Assembly: GCA_003550345.1 (NCBI GenBank)
Contig: PUJZ01000017.1
Location: 30,225-94,224, forward strand
Reading direction: 5' to 3'
DNA: 64,000 nucleotides
From: Methanomassiliicoccaceae archaeon
GTDB lineage: Archaea; Thermoplasmatota; Thermoplasmata; Methanomassiliicoccales; Methanomethylophilaceae
Shown: one piece after another, positions 14,626 to 22,891 of the stretch
How the letters are laid out: the number at the start of each line of letters is the position of its first letter
Numbering within the stretch: the stretch's first letter is position 1
The notes under the pieces: generated by a model
The model's database searches: none
Told to the model about the DNA's origin: nothing
What the model saw: only the letters and a program-made list of their open reading frames with translations
Position numbers and translations under genes: made by a program

Positions 14626-14757
14626 TTGTACAGGTGCGGTAAGTGCAACGAGCCCATAAGGAACGTCAACGCCTTGGGCCTGCAGTGCGAGAAGTGCGGA
14701 TCGAAGATCTTCTACAAGGACAGGCCCAACGTGAAGAAGGTCCTGAGGGGCCGCTAG
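14626..14757 (+). CDS. rpoP: DNA-directed RNA polymerase subunit P (Rpo12)
   Basis: This 43-residue gene is too short for the ORF track. Translation from TTG 14626 gives MYRCGKCNEPI, then CEKCGSKIFYK and a basic VKKVLRGR end. This is the zinc-ribbon subunit P of archaeal RNA polymerase, the Rpb12 homologue. GAGGTGAT precedes the TTG by a few bases, and no ATG is available nearby. It sits between L37Ae and pcc1, its usual neighbourhood. It ends in TAG. Confidence 0.92.
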   Translation: MYRCGKCNEPIRNVNALGLQCEKCGSKIFYKDRPNVKKVLRGR

Positions 14758-14764
14758 TGCGATC

Positions 14765-15004
14765 ATGCTGACGGCCACCCTGAGGATGGACTCCGCCAAC
14801 GCCGCCGAGGTGCTGGCCTCCCTGAGCCCGGAGATGGGCCGGGAGGTCCCCCGCAGCCGCGTCCGCGGCCGCGTGGAAGGCGGCGCCATGGTGCTGGAGT
14901 TCGAGGCGGAGGACGTCTCCGCCCTCCGGGCCGCCCTCAACTCATACCTTGGTTGGATAAGGATCAGCGAAGACATAAACGGATTGACAGGTGATCAAAA
15001 ATGA
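14765..15004 (+). CDS. pcc1: KEOPS complex subunit Pcc1
   Basis: This 79-residue protein is the dimerisation subunit of KEOPS, which makes N6-threonylcarbamoyladenosine at tRNA position 37. The pattern is a beta strand TATLRMDSANAAEVLASLSPE, then GRVEGGAMVLEFEAEDVSALRAALNSYLGWI, matching the CTAG/Pcc1 fold. The stop overlaps the prefoldin start (ATGA). Linkage to rpoP and prefoldin is common in Euryarchaeota. Confidence 0.92.
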   Translation: MLTATLRMDSANAAEVLASLSPEMGREVPRSRVRGRVEGGAMVLEFEAEDVSALRAALNSYLGWIRISEDINGLTGDQK

Positions 15005-15372
15005 AGGACATCAGCCCCCAGCTGCAGAACCAGATAACCCAGTTCCAGCAGGTCCAGCAGCAGCTCCAGTCGGTGAGCGGCCAGAAATTCCAGATGGACG
15101 CGCAGATGAAGGAGATGGAGAGGACCCTCGAGGAGCTGGCGGCCACGCCCGAGGACTCCGACATCTACCGCAGCGTCGGCTCCCTGCTCATAAAGGTGCA
15201 GGACAAGGAGAAGGTCAAGAGCGACCTGGAGGACTCCAAGGAGACCCTCGAGGTGCGCATCAAGGCCTTGGAGCGCCAGGAGAAGACCCTGCGCGAGAAG
15301 TTCCAGAGCCTGCAGGAGAGCATAAACAGGGCCCTCAGCAACAGTTCCCAGGGCAGCCCCCAGGGCAACTGA
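15001..15372 (+). CDS. pfdB: Prefoldin subunit beta
   Basis: This 123-residue chaperone subunit contributes four of the six coiled-coil arms of the archaeal prefoldin hexamer, which passes unfolded proteins to the thermosome. It has a long N-terminal helix with heptads (LQNQITQFQQVQQQLQSV), a hairpin around DIYRSVGSLLIKVQDKEKV and a C-terminal coiled coil. A Gln/Ser/Gly tail follows. It is the last gene of the plus-strand superoperon that starts near 9.6 kb. Confidence 0.95.
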   Translation: MKDISPQLQNQITQFQQVQQQLQSVSGQKFQMDAQMKEMERTLEELAATPEDSDIYRSVGSLLIKVQDKEKVKSDLEDSKETLEVRIKALERQEKTLREKFQSLQESINRALSNSSQGSPQGN

Positions 15373-15420
15373 GCCGCAAACCGTTTAGCAACCATCTTCC
15401 CATCTTTTAATCTCTCATTT

Positions 15421-15430
15421 ATTTATATCC
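15421..15430 (+). promoter_or_regulatory. TATA-like element for the ABC-2 exporter operon
   Basis: ATTTATATCC lies in an AT-rich gap about 55 bases before ATG 15482. This predicts a leader of about 25-30 bases. A T-rich tract (CATCTTTTAATCTCTC) just before it could end transcription of the prefoldin operon. Confidence 0.45.
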
Positions 15431-15481
15431 CTTCCATATACTCCATAGAGCAGGGCCAAGGCCCTCTCTGGGGATGTTGAT

Positions 15482-16201
15482 ATGGACGCATTGGTGGTGA
15501 GGGACTTCCGCAAGTCCTACGGCAAGCATGTCGGAGTGGACGGCATAAGCTTCAATGTCAAACACGGCGAGGTCTTCGGGCTCATCGGGCCGAACGGCGC
15601 TGGCAAGACCACCACCCTCAGGGTGCTGTCCACCCTGCTGACCGTGAGCTCCGGCGACATGCTGGTCTACGGCAGGAGCGTGGTCAAGGAGCCGAAGGAG
15701 GTGCGCAAGATCATCAGCTACCTCCCGGAGGACGCCGGCGCCTACAAGCACCTCAGCGGAAGGCAGTACCTGGACTTCATATCCCGGTTCTTCACCGCCG
15801 GAGACGACCGCGAGCGCATGGTGGAGCGGGGCGTGGCCATAGCGGACCTCGGAGAGCGCATCGACAGCAAGGTGGACACCTACTCCAAGGGCATGACCCG
15901 CCGCCTGCTCATCGCCCGGGCGATAATGACCAGGCCGAAGTTCGCCATACTGGACGAGGTCACTTCCGGCCTGGACGTGATAAACGCCGCCGAGATCAGG
16001 AACATAATCAAGGACATGGCCAAGGACGGGGTGACCATACTCCTCTCCTCCCACAACATGTTCGAGGTGGAGTACCTCTGCGACCGCATCGCCCTCATCG
16101 ACAAGGGGAGGATAGTGGCGGAGGGCACCCCGAACGAGCTGAAGAGGCGCTACGGCGCCGCCAACGTCGAAGAGGTGTTCACCAAGGCGGTGACGTCATG
16201 A
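15482..16201 (+). CDS. ABC transporter ATP-binding protein (NatA-like)
   Basis: This 239-residue ATPase powers the adjacent ABC-2 permease. It shows Walker A GPNGAGKTT at about residues 38-46, the signature loop as YSKGMTRRL, Walker B FAILDEVTSGLD and an H-loop in LLSSHNM. The closest general type is NatA/CcmA-like exporters of sodium, drugs or lipids; the substrate cannot be read from the sequence. The stop overlaps the permease start by 4 bases (ATGA). Confidence 0.9.
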   Translation: MDALVVRDFRKSYGKHVGVDGISFNVKHGEVFGLIGPNGAGKTTTLRVLSTLLTVSSGDMLVYGRSVVKEPKEVRKIISYLPEDAGAYKHLSGRQYLDFISRFFTAGDDRERMVERGVAIADLGERIDSKVDTYSKGMTRRLLIARAIMTRPKFAILDEVTSGLDVINAAEIRNIIKDMAKDGVTILLSSHNMFEVEYLCDRIALIDKGRIVAEGTPNELKRRYGAANVEEVFTKAVTS

Positions 16202-17508
16202 GCCACCTGCTCACCCTCATCAAGAAGGAGCTGCGCGAGCTGCTCACCCCCGCCACCGTCCTGCCCATCGTTCTGCTGGCCCTGCTCTTCGCCTCCATGG
16301 GGGGCCTGACGGGAAGCCTGGAGGAGTCGGTGGCCGCCGAGCCCGAGATCGCCATCGTCAATCTGGACGAAGGCGGCAACTACTCGGCGCTGGTCCTGGA
16401 CGTGGCCGGGCAGTTGAACGCCACTGTGGTCTTCTACGGCAATCAGAGCGGCGATGTCGATGACGCCATCGCCAAGGTCAAGGACGAGGGGGCCATGGCG
16501 GTGCTGGTCATCGGCTCTGAACACTCGGCCTCCATCGAGAAGGGCGGCCACGGTAGCATCACCGTATACTGGAACATGAAGGGCACCGGGCTGATGAGCT
16601 CCATATCCACCACCCCGGTGGAGCTGTTGCTGGCCGTGGTGGAGAGGGAGACCACCCACGCCCTGATACAGTCGCTGATCGAAGACGGGGAGCTGGACGA
16701 AAGGGACCCCCGGAACATAACCGCCCCCATATCCTACTCGTCGAACACCCTCCTGGGGGACATCGTCATGGAGGACATCAGGCCGGAGCAGGTCTCGTCC
16801 TTCATGATGACCCAGAACTTCCTCATGCCCCTGTTGATCATGATCGTCATCGTGATGCTCGGCGGCATAATCATATCCTCGATGGGGCAGGAGAAGGAGA
16901 ACAAGACGCTGGAGACCCTGCTCACCCTGCCGGTGAACCGCACCACCATCGTCAGCGGCAAGCTGCTGGGCTCCGCCATCGTGGGCCTGCTGTTCGCGGG
17001 CATCTACATGCTGGGCATGAGCTACTACATGGAGGGGCTGACCGCCACCGCCCCGGTGGACCTGGGCGAGTACGGCCTGGAGCTGAGCACCCTGGACCTG
17101 GCCATAGTGGGCTTGATGACTGCCCTGGCGATACTCTGCGCCCTCGGCATCTGCATGATATTCGGCGCCTTCGCCAAGAACTACAAGGCCGCCCAGAGCC
17201 TCACCATACCCATAAGCTTCCTCGCCGTCATCCCCTTCTTCGTGGTGCTTTTCGCCGACTTCAAGAGCCTCCCCGCCCTGGTGCAGGCGGTTCTGTTCAT
17301 CATCCCCTTCACCCACCCCATGATAGCCATGGACAACCTGATGATGGGGCACATGGACCTGGTCTATTCGGGGATAGCCTATCTGGTGCTCTTCACCCTG
17401 GCGACCATCATGGTCACCGTCCGGCTCTACAAGTCGGACATACTGCTCACCGGCTTAGGAACCACACTTAAGAGCGGTCCGCTGGGGAAGCTGCTGCGCC
17501 TGCGCTGA
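16198..17508 (+). CDS. ABC-2 type permease (NatB-like)
   Basis: This 436-residue membrane protein has an N-terminal transmembrane helix (TVLPIVLLALLFASMGG), then a large extracytoplasmic domain of about 170 residues rich in Asp and Glu. Five or so helices follow in the C-terminal half (PLLIMIVIVMLGGIIIS, GKLLGSAIVGLLFAGIYMLG, AIVGLMTALAILCALGICMIFG and others). The QEKENKTLETLLTLPV coupling helix is typical of the family. It pairs with the upstream ATPase. The substrate is not determined. Confidence 0.88.
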   Translation: MSHLLTLIKKELRELLTPATVLPIVLLALLFASMGGLTGSLEESVAAEPEIAIVNLDEGGNYSALVLDVAGQLNATVVFYGNQSGDVDDAIAKVKDEGAMAVLVIGSEHSASIEKGGHGSITVYWNMKGTGLMSSISTTPVELLLAVVERETTHALIQSLIEDGELDERDPRNITAPISYSSNTLLGDIVMEDIRPEQVSSFMMTQNFLMPLLIMIVIVMLGGIIISSMGQEKENKTLETLLTLPVNRTTIVSGKLLGSAIVGLLFAGIYMLGMSYYMEGLTATAPVDLGEYGLELSTLDLAIVGLMTALAILCALGICMIFGAFAKNYKAAQSLTIPISFLAVIPFFVVLFADFKSLPALVQAVLFIIPFTHPMIAMDNLMMGHMDLVYSGIAYLVLFTLATIMVTVRLYKSDILLTGLGTTLKSGPLGKLLRLR

Positions 17509-17547
17509 TGGCGAAACAACAAAATACCCCACCGGCATCAGAGCAGC

Positions 17548-18513
17548 ATGAGCAGCGAGCTCTTGGAGGCCCTGCGCCAAGGTCGCAAATTGGTCGTGGT
17601 GCACAGCAACGCCGACCCTGACGCCCTGGGGTCGGCCTACGCCATCGCCAGCTGCTTCCCGCCCGCCGACATCCATGCCCCTGAGGGCCTGGACCGCTCC
17701 GGGAAGGCCCTACAGCAGGCCCTGGGCATAGAGCTGGTGGAGGGCTTCGATCCGTCGGATTATGACCGCATGGTGCTGGTGGACACCTCATCGCCGGAGC
17801 AGGTGCTCCCCCTGGGGGAGATACCCCGGGGGTCGGTGGTCATAGACCATCACCTGCCCAACGGCCGCTGGGAGGGCATGTTGTTCCATTGCGACGACTC
17901 CAAGGCCTCCTGCGCCGAGGTGGTGGCGGACATATTGGACGAGGCGGGCGTCACCCCTCCGAGGGACGTCGCCCTGGCGATGATGGTGGGCATGCTCACC
18001 GACAGCGGCCACTTCCAGCACGGCAACCCGGCGCTGATGCGCCGCTTCGCCTCCATGATGGAGGTGCACGGCATCGCGGTGGACGAGGTGATGGCCGTCA
18101 CCCGGGCCGAGACCGGCATATCGGAGAGGGTGGCGGTGCTCAAGGGCCTGCAGAGGTCGCGTTTCGACCGCGTCGGAGAGCATGTGGTCGCCGTCGCCTA
18201 CGGGAGCACCTACGAAGCGTCGATCTGCCGCGCCCTGCTGAGCTCGGGGGCGGACGTGGCCTTCGTGGGCTCGCAGCGGGAGGAGCGCTTCCGTGTCAGC
18301 GCACGCTGCTCCCAGCGCATGGTTCGCAACGGTCTGCACCTCGGCCGCTTCCTCGATGAGCTCGGGGGCGAGACCCTCAGCGAGGGCGGCGGCCACGGAG
18401 GCGCCGCCGGCATCACCGGCGAGGGCGATGCGGAGGCCGTGCTGCACATGTGCATGAGCAGGGCCATGGAAATCTTCCGCGGGATGCGCGACTCAGCGTC
18501 CCAGGGAATCTAA
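17548..18513 (+). CDS. DHH family phosphoesterase
   Basis: This 321-residue DHH/DHHA1 protein could act as an oligoribonuclease, a cyclic dinucleotide phosphodiesterase or another RecJ-type hydrolase. Motifs in order are VVHSNADPDALGSAYAIA at about residue 18, MVLVDTSSPEQ, VIDHHLPNG (the DHH motif) and a C-terminal GGGHGGAAGITG DHHA1 glycine loop. The layout fits single-chain nanoRNase-like proteins rather than the archaeal RecJ/GAN exonuclease. Its 3' end overlaps the convergent tyrS gene by 21 bases. Confidence 0.88.
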   Translation: MSSELLEALRQGRKLVVVHSNADPDALGSAYAIASCFPPADIHAPEGLDRSGKALQQALGIELVEGFDPSDYDRMVLVDTSSPEQVLPLGEIPRGSVVIDHHLPNGRWEGMLFHCDDSKASCAEVVADILDEAGVTPPRDVALAMMVGMLTDSGHFQHGNPALMRRFASMMEVHGIAVDEVMAVTRAETGISERVAVLKGLQRSRFDRVGEHVVAVAYGSTYEASICRALLSSGADVAFVGSQREERFRVSARCSQRMVRNGLHLGRFLDELGGETLSEGGGHGGAAGITGEGDAEAVLHMCMSRAMEIFRGMRDSASQGI

Positions 18514-19554
18514 GGTCGCCTTTATGGCCTCATAGTTCTCCGGCCGGCGCTCGAAGTACTCAGCCACGGGGGCGAGCAGCTCCGCCAGCGCCGCCGCCGC
18601 TCCCTTCTTGAGGTCCATGGGGTGCAGGGCGCCGGAGAAATAGTCCTCCCGCAGCGACGCGTAGTCCTCGTAACGCAAAGGCCCGCCGAACTTCTCCGGG
18701 CGCTCTATGCTCATGGCCCCCAGGCGGGGGAAGAGTATCAGGCTGCAGAGCATCAGCACCGGGTTGCGGCCCTCCTCCTCGGCCTCTGGAGGGCAGTAGG
18801 CCTTCTTGAGCTTGCGCTGCAGGTCCTCGATGCCGTCGTGTATCATTATGCCGCTGTCAGGGTCCCTCTTGGACATCTTGGCGGCGACGGGGTCCATCCT
18901 CTCCCCGCCCTTGAGCCCAGGGAGCAGCGGGGTGTGGATGGCGATCGGCTTCTTCCATCCCAGCTTCTCGGCGGCGTCGCGGGCCAGCATGTGCGCCCGC
19001 CTCTGGTCCATGCCCGAGTAGGCGAGGTCTATGTCCATGGCGAACATGTCGGTGGCCTGCAGTATGGGGTAGAAGAGCTTGGAGGAGTCCAGCTCGGCAT
19101 CGTCCTCGCCGCGGCCCATGATGGTCATCGCCCTCTTGACCCGCGACAGCGATGTGGCCTTGGCGACCTTGATCACCCTCTCCCAGTAGTCGATGTCGTC
19201 GAGTATCTCGCTGGCGTAGCGGTACTCCACCTTGTCGCGGGGGACGCCCAGGGCCTCGAAGCAGTCCTCCATGTAGCGGGCGCAGGTCCGTATGTTCTCG
19301 ATGTCCCCGCCCAGCTTGTCGTTTATGTAGGCGTGCCAATCGGCCCAGAAGACGGTTACCTGGAAGCCGGCTTCGGCCAGGTCGCGTATCTTGGAAGCGC
19401 AGATGAGCCAGCCTATGTGCACCAGGCCGGAGGGCTCGAAGCCTATATAGGCCCGCAGGCCTCTGCCCGATGCCATCGCCTCCTTCAGCTCCTCCTCGGT
19501 CACCAGCTCCTCAACGCCTCTGGTGACAAGATGCAGCCTCTCTTCCAGGTCCAT
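18493..19554 (-). CDS. tyrS: Tyrosyl-tRNA synthetase
   Basis: This 353-residue class I synthetase charges tRNA-Tyr. It is the archaeal/eukaryal type: RAYIGFEPSGLVHIGW places the HIGH-equivalent HIGW at about residues 46-49, and KMSKRDPDSGI carries the KMSKS-equivalent loop. The middle AYSGMDQRRAHMLARD segment is the tyrosine-binding region. Length is normal. A TATA element lies about 27-36 bases upstream of the ATG, implying a leaderless mRNA. Confidence 0.96.
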   Translation of the reverse strand: MDLEERLHLVTRGVEELVTEEELKEAMASGRGLRAYIGFEPSGLVHIGWLICASKIRDLAEAGFQVTVFWADWHAYINDKLGGDIENIRTCARYMEDCFEALGVPRDKVEYRYASEILDDIDYWERVIKVAKATSLSRVKRAMTIMGRGEDDAELDSSKLFYPILQATDMFAMDIDLAYSGMDQRRAHMLARDAAEKLGWKKPIAIHTPLLPGLKGGERMDPVAAKMSKRDPDSGIMIHDGIEDLQRKLKKAYCPPEAEEEGRNPVLMLCSLILFPRLGAMSIERPEKFGGPLRYEDYASLREDYFSGALHPMDLKKGAAAALAELLAPVAEYFERRPENYEAIKATLDSLGR

Positions 19555-19580
19555 GTTAATCGCTCCCTCAATCCCCAGAC

Positions 19581-19590
19581 GCTTATAAAA
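19581..19590 (-). promoter_or_regulatory. TATA box for tyrS
   Basis: On the minus strand TTTTATAAGC lies about 27-36 bases before the tyrS ATG, the normal distance for a leaderless start. Confidence 0.6.
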
Positions 19591-19608
19591 TGATATTGAG
19601 CGCCCGGG

Positions 19609-20286
19609 TCACATCCAGTGCCAGCCCGTCCTGTCATGGATGGGGCGGGCGGGGTTCCCCGCCACCACCGTCCGGGGCGGGACGTCGCGGGTGACCACCG
19701 CCCCCGCGCCCACCACCGCGTCGTCGCCGATGCGGACCCCCTTCAGCACGGTGGCGTTGGACCCTATCCAGACATGGTCCCCGATGCGGACCGGCGCCTC
19801 CATGGGCAGCCTCTCCCCGTCCCTCACCAGCACATGGAAGTCGGTGTCCATTATGCGCACCCCCCAGGATATCGCGCAGTCGTCACCGATGCTCACGCTC
19901 GCCCGGCTGTAGATGCTGCAGTTCTCATTGATCAGCGTCCTGCTACCCACGGTCACGCTCGCCCCCCCGCCGATGTTGAACCGGGCCCCTGGGCCCACCA
20001 CGGTGCGGTCGCCGATGCGGAGGGCGGCGCCGTCCTGGAGCATTATGACGGCGCGGTCCCCCGCCAGCTTGGCGGAGTACGATTCGACCAGATGGGGCAG
20101 GGCGACGAACAGCGCCCTGCCGTCCACCTCGAACACCGAGCCGCGGCCGCGGTGGACCTTCAGGGGATAGTTGCGCAGCAGCGGGAACCTCCAGAAGCGG
20201 CCAGGGAACCAGCGCAGGCTGCTGAGCAGGCTCCTGATCCCCGGCACGGGGTCGATGACCGGCATCCTGGCGGCGCCTTCCGACAT
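19609..20286 (-). CDS. Hexapeptide-repeat acyltransferase
   Basis: This 225-residue left-handed beta-helix protein ends in the maltose/galactoside O-acetyltransferase pattern: VRIGDHVWIGSNATVLKGVRIGDDAVVGAGAVVTRDVPPRTVVAGNPAR. About 90 residues without repeats precede the helix. Members transfer acetyl groups to sugars of surface polysaccharides or lipids. I chose ATG 20286 over the ORF start 11 codons upstream because the earlier part contains a TATA-like TTTTTAAG about 26 bases from this ATG. There is no glycan gene beside it, so the substrate is open. Confidence 0.85.
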   Translation of the reverse strand: MSEGAARMPVIDPVPGIRSLLSSLRWFPGRFWRFPLLRNYPLKVHRGRGSVFEVDGRALFVALPHLVESYSAKLAGDRAVIMLQDGAALRIGDRTVVGPGARFNIGGGASVTVGSRTLINENCSIYSRASVSIGDDCAISWGVRIMDTDFHVLVRDGERLPMEAPVRIGDHVWIGSNATVLKGVRIGDDAVVGAGAVVTRDVPPRTVVAGNPARPIHDRTGWHWM

Positions 20287-20335
20287 CGCCACCGCATCCT
20301 GGAGGCCGCTTAAAAACATATCCGCTGCATCCCCA

Positions 20336-20566
20336 TCACCCTTCGAACAGGATGCGCCCGTCGTAGGTGATGAGCCGGATGCGGTGGTAGGGTATCAGCG
20401 ACCCGGCCGCGCGGAAGAAGGACCTGCCCAGATGCTCTATCTCGTCACCGGCTATGGTCCGGGTGTCTCCCTCGGCGCCGCGGTGCACATAACTGACCAG
20501 GCAGCGGGAGATCTCCATGTCCTCCCGCCATTTGACCTCGTTAAGCACCTGCCGCGGGAAGCGCAT
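20336..20566 (-). CDS. DUF504 (UPF0248) family protein
   Basis: This 76-residue archaeal protein has the DUF504 pattern: RFPRQVLNEVKWR at the start, a central V.YVHRG..GDTRTI..DEI segment, and IPYHRIRLITYDGRILFEG at the end. The family is unstudied; some members are fused to RNA-related domains, so an RNA link is possible. It is divergently transcribed from adenine deaminase across a 50-base gap. Confidence 0.85.
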   Translation of the reverse strand: MRFPRQVLNEVKWREDMEISRCLVSYVHRGAEGDTRTIAGDEIEHLGRSFFRAAGSLIPYHRIRLITYDGRILFEG

Positions 20567-20583
20567 GGTATGCCATCGTCATG

Positions 20584-20594
20584 AATTATTTATC
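20584..20594. promoter_or_regulatory. Shared AT element between DUF504 and ade
   Basis: AATTATTTATC reads as a TATA box in both directions. It is about 23-33 bases before the ade ATG (plus) and about 18-28 bases before the DUF504 ATG (minus). Both genes would be leaderless. Confidence 0.5.
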
Positions 20595-20616
20595 CTTCTA
20601 TCCCTCATAATCAAGC

Positions 20617-22245
20617 ATGAGGAGCCTCACCGTCGAGGGCAAGCTAGTGGACGTCGTCGGAGACCGCATATTCCCCGCCCGCGTGACCGTCCAGGACGGC
20701 CGGGTGACCGCCATCGAGGAGACCGACGAGGAGATGGATCGTTACATACTTCCCGGGCTGATCGACTCCCATGTGCACGTGGAGTCGTCGCTCCTCGTCC
20801 CCTCCCGTTTCGCCGAGGCGGCGGTGCCCCGCGGGGTCACCGCCGTCATAGCCGACCCGCACGAGATAGCCAATGTCCTCGGCGTCGAGGGCGTGGAGTT
20901 CATGATGGAGGACGGCGCCAAGGTGCCGTTGCGTTTCCACTTCGCCGCCCCCTCCTGCGTGCCCGCCACCCCCTGGGAGAGCTCGGGCGCGGTACTGGGC
21001 CCGGAGGAGGTCGACCGGCTCATGGAGCGCGACGAGGTGGTGGCGCTGGCGGAGATGATGAACTTCCCAGGCGTGCTCAACGAGGACCCGGACGTCATGG
21101 CCAAGATAGAGTCCGCCCTCTCCCGCGGCAAGCCGGTGGACGGCCACGCCCCGGGATTGACAGGGGAGGAGCTGGAGAGGTACATCGCGGCGGGGATCGG
21201 CACCGACCACGAGTGCACCAGCGCCGAGGAGGCGCTGGAGAAGGCGGACAAGGGGATGCTGGTGCAGGTCCGCGAGGGTAGCGCCAGCAAGAACATGGAG
21301 GAGCTCATAGCCGTCGCCGACGACCATGAGTTCCTCCTCGCCACCGACGACATGCACGCCGGGGACATCCTGGAGGGGTACATGGACCGGCTGCTCAGCA
21401 AAGCGGTGTCGCTGGGGGCGGCCCCCCTGAACGCGGTGAAGGCGGCCAGCCTCTGGCCTGCGCGCCACTACCGATTGGAGGGAGGGTACATAGACCTGGA
21501 CATGCCCGCCGACATGGTGGTGGTCTCCGACCTCAAAGACTTCCAGGTGCTGGAGGTGTACATCGGAGGGGAGCTCGTCGCCGCGGACGGCAGGGCGCTG
21601 TTCGAGGCCGGGCCGTCGCAGGCCGGCACCAACATCAGGCCGCGCCAGCTCAAGGGGGAGGACCTCCGGGTGCCCTCCCACGGGCTGCGGCGGGCGAGGG
21701 CCATAAGGGTCTACCCCGACCAGATAGTCAGCGGAGAGGAGATCGTGGATGTCGACGCCGCCGAGGGCCATGTGCTCGCTGACCCCTCGCGCGACCTCAG
21801 CTACATAGCGGTGGCGAGCCGCTACGACGGCTCCCCTCCCGCCGTCGGCCTGGTCACAGGGTTCGGTCTCGAGAAGGGGGGCATGGCCTCGAGCATAGCC
21901 CACGATTCGCACAACATCATCGCCGTCGCCGTCGACCTGGATTCACTGGCGAGAGTGATCAACGGCGTCTCCGTCAACGGGGGCTACTACGCCACCGACG
22001 GGGAGCGTGACGCTTCCCTGCCGCTCCCTGTCGCGGGCCTCATGAGCACCGCCACCGCCGCCGAGGTGGCCGCCAAGGAGCGGGAGCTCAGCGGTTTCGT
22101 GCGGAGCCTGGGCTGCAAGCTGCACGCCCCCTTCATGACCATGGGATTCCAGAGCCTGCTCGTGCTCCCCAGCCTGAAGATCGGGGACCGTGGGCTCTTC
22201 GACTCGCGGGAGTTCCGCTTCGTGGACCTCATGGTGGGGGAATGA
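20617..22245 (+). CDS. ade: Adenine deaminase
   Basis: This 542-residue amidohydrolase converts adenine to hypoxanthine and ammonia. It shows the Ade start pattern ILPGLIDSHVHVESS (metal-binding HxH at about residue 49), ADPHEIANVLG, DGHAPGL, the TDHECTS histidine, and a C-terminal domain with SIAHDSHNIIAV and VNGGYYATDGE. The length matches the family. The following gene is hypoxanthine phosphoribosyltransferase, so the pair routes adenine to IMP: adenine to hypoxanthine, then IMP with PRPP. Confidence 0.95.
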   Translation: MRSLTVEGKLVDVVGDRIFPARVTVQDGRVTAIEETDEEMDRYILPGLIDSHVHVESSLLVPSRFAEAAVPRGVTAVIADPHEIANVLGVEGVEFMMEDGAKVPLRFHFAAPSCVPATPWESSGAVLGPEEVDRLMERDEVVALAEMMNFPGVLNEDPDVMAKIESALSRGKPVDGHAPGLTGEELERYIAAGIGTDHECTSAEEALEKADKGMLVQVREGSASKNMEELIAVADDHEFLLATDDMHAGDILEGYMDRLLSKAVSLGAAPLNAVKAASLWPARHYRLEGGYIDLDMPADMVVVSDLKDFQVLEVYIGGELVAADGRALFEAGPSQAGTNIRPRQLKGEDLRVPSHGLRRARAIRVYPDQIVSGEEIVDVDAAEGHVLADPSRDLSYIAVASRYDGSPPAVGLVTGFGLEKGGMASSIAHDSHNIIAVAVDLDSLARVINGVSVNGGYYATDGERDASLPLPVAGLMSTATAAEVAAKERELSGFVRSLGCKLHAPFMTMGFQSLLVLPSLKIGDRGLFDSREFRFVDLMVGE

Positions 22246-22280
22246 AAACCTTTTATCCGCCACACCTCCTTAACCAAGGC

Positions 22281-22841
22281 ATGCTGGACAGGCTGAAGAG
22301 GAGCGTCGAGGAGTGCCCGGTGGTGGGCCTCGGGGGCTATCAGTACTTCGTCCATCCCATCACCGACGGCATACCTGAGATGGACCCTGAGCTGCTCCAG
22401 GAGGTCGTGGACCGGATGATGGAGGTGGGCGATTTCCGCTGCGACCGCATCATCGCCCCCGAGGCGATGGGGATACACCTCGCCGTCCCCATCTCCCTCC
22501 GTCTCGGCATACCTTACAGCATAGTTCGCAAGAGGGGCTACGGCCTGGAGGGCGAGGTGAACATCGCCCAGGCCACCGGATACTCACGCTCGGACATGTA
22601 CATCAACGGCGTCAGGAGGGGGGAGAGGGTGGTGATAGTCGACGACGTCCTCAGCACCGGCGGGACCCTGAGGGCGTTGGTGCACGCCCTGAAGGACAGC
22701 TTTGGGGCGGAGGTGGTCGATATCGTCATGGTTTTCGAGAAGACCGAGAGGAAGAGGGAGATCGAGGAGGACATCGGCGTCGGCGTGAAGACCCTCCTCA
22801 AGGTGGACGTGGTCGAGGGCCGCACGGTCTACTACGAATGA
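22281..22841 (+). CDS. hpt: Hypoxanthine phosphoribosyltransferase, archaeal type
   Basis: This 186-residue enzyme makes IMP from hypoxanthine and PRPP. The PRPP-binding loop is VVIVDDVLSTGGTL, and the archaeal family features YFVHPITDGIPEMDP, EAMGIHLAVPISLRLGIPYSIVRKR and ATGYSRSDMYING are all present. The ORF track starts at 22242, overlapping the ade stop, but homologues usually begin MLxxLKxSL, which is ATG 22281. A TATA-like CCTTTTATCC sits about 23-32 bases before it, inside the end of ade. The longer form (ATGA overlap) cannot be excluded. Confidence 0.9.
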   Translation: MLDRLKRSVEECPVVGLGGYQYFVHPITDGIPEMDPELLQEVVDRMMEVGDFRCDRIIAPEAMGIHLAVPISLRLGIPYSIVRKRGYGLEGEVNIAQATGYSRSDMYINGVRRGERVVIVDDVLSTGGTLRALVHALKDSFGAEVVDIVMVFEKTERKREIEEDIGVGVKTLLKVDVVEGRTVYYE

Positions 22842-22891
22842 GTTAGGCTGGATGCAGCGGCACCCGTTTTCCCCCTCCGGCGCGATGCAGC

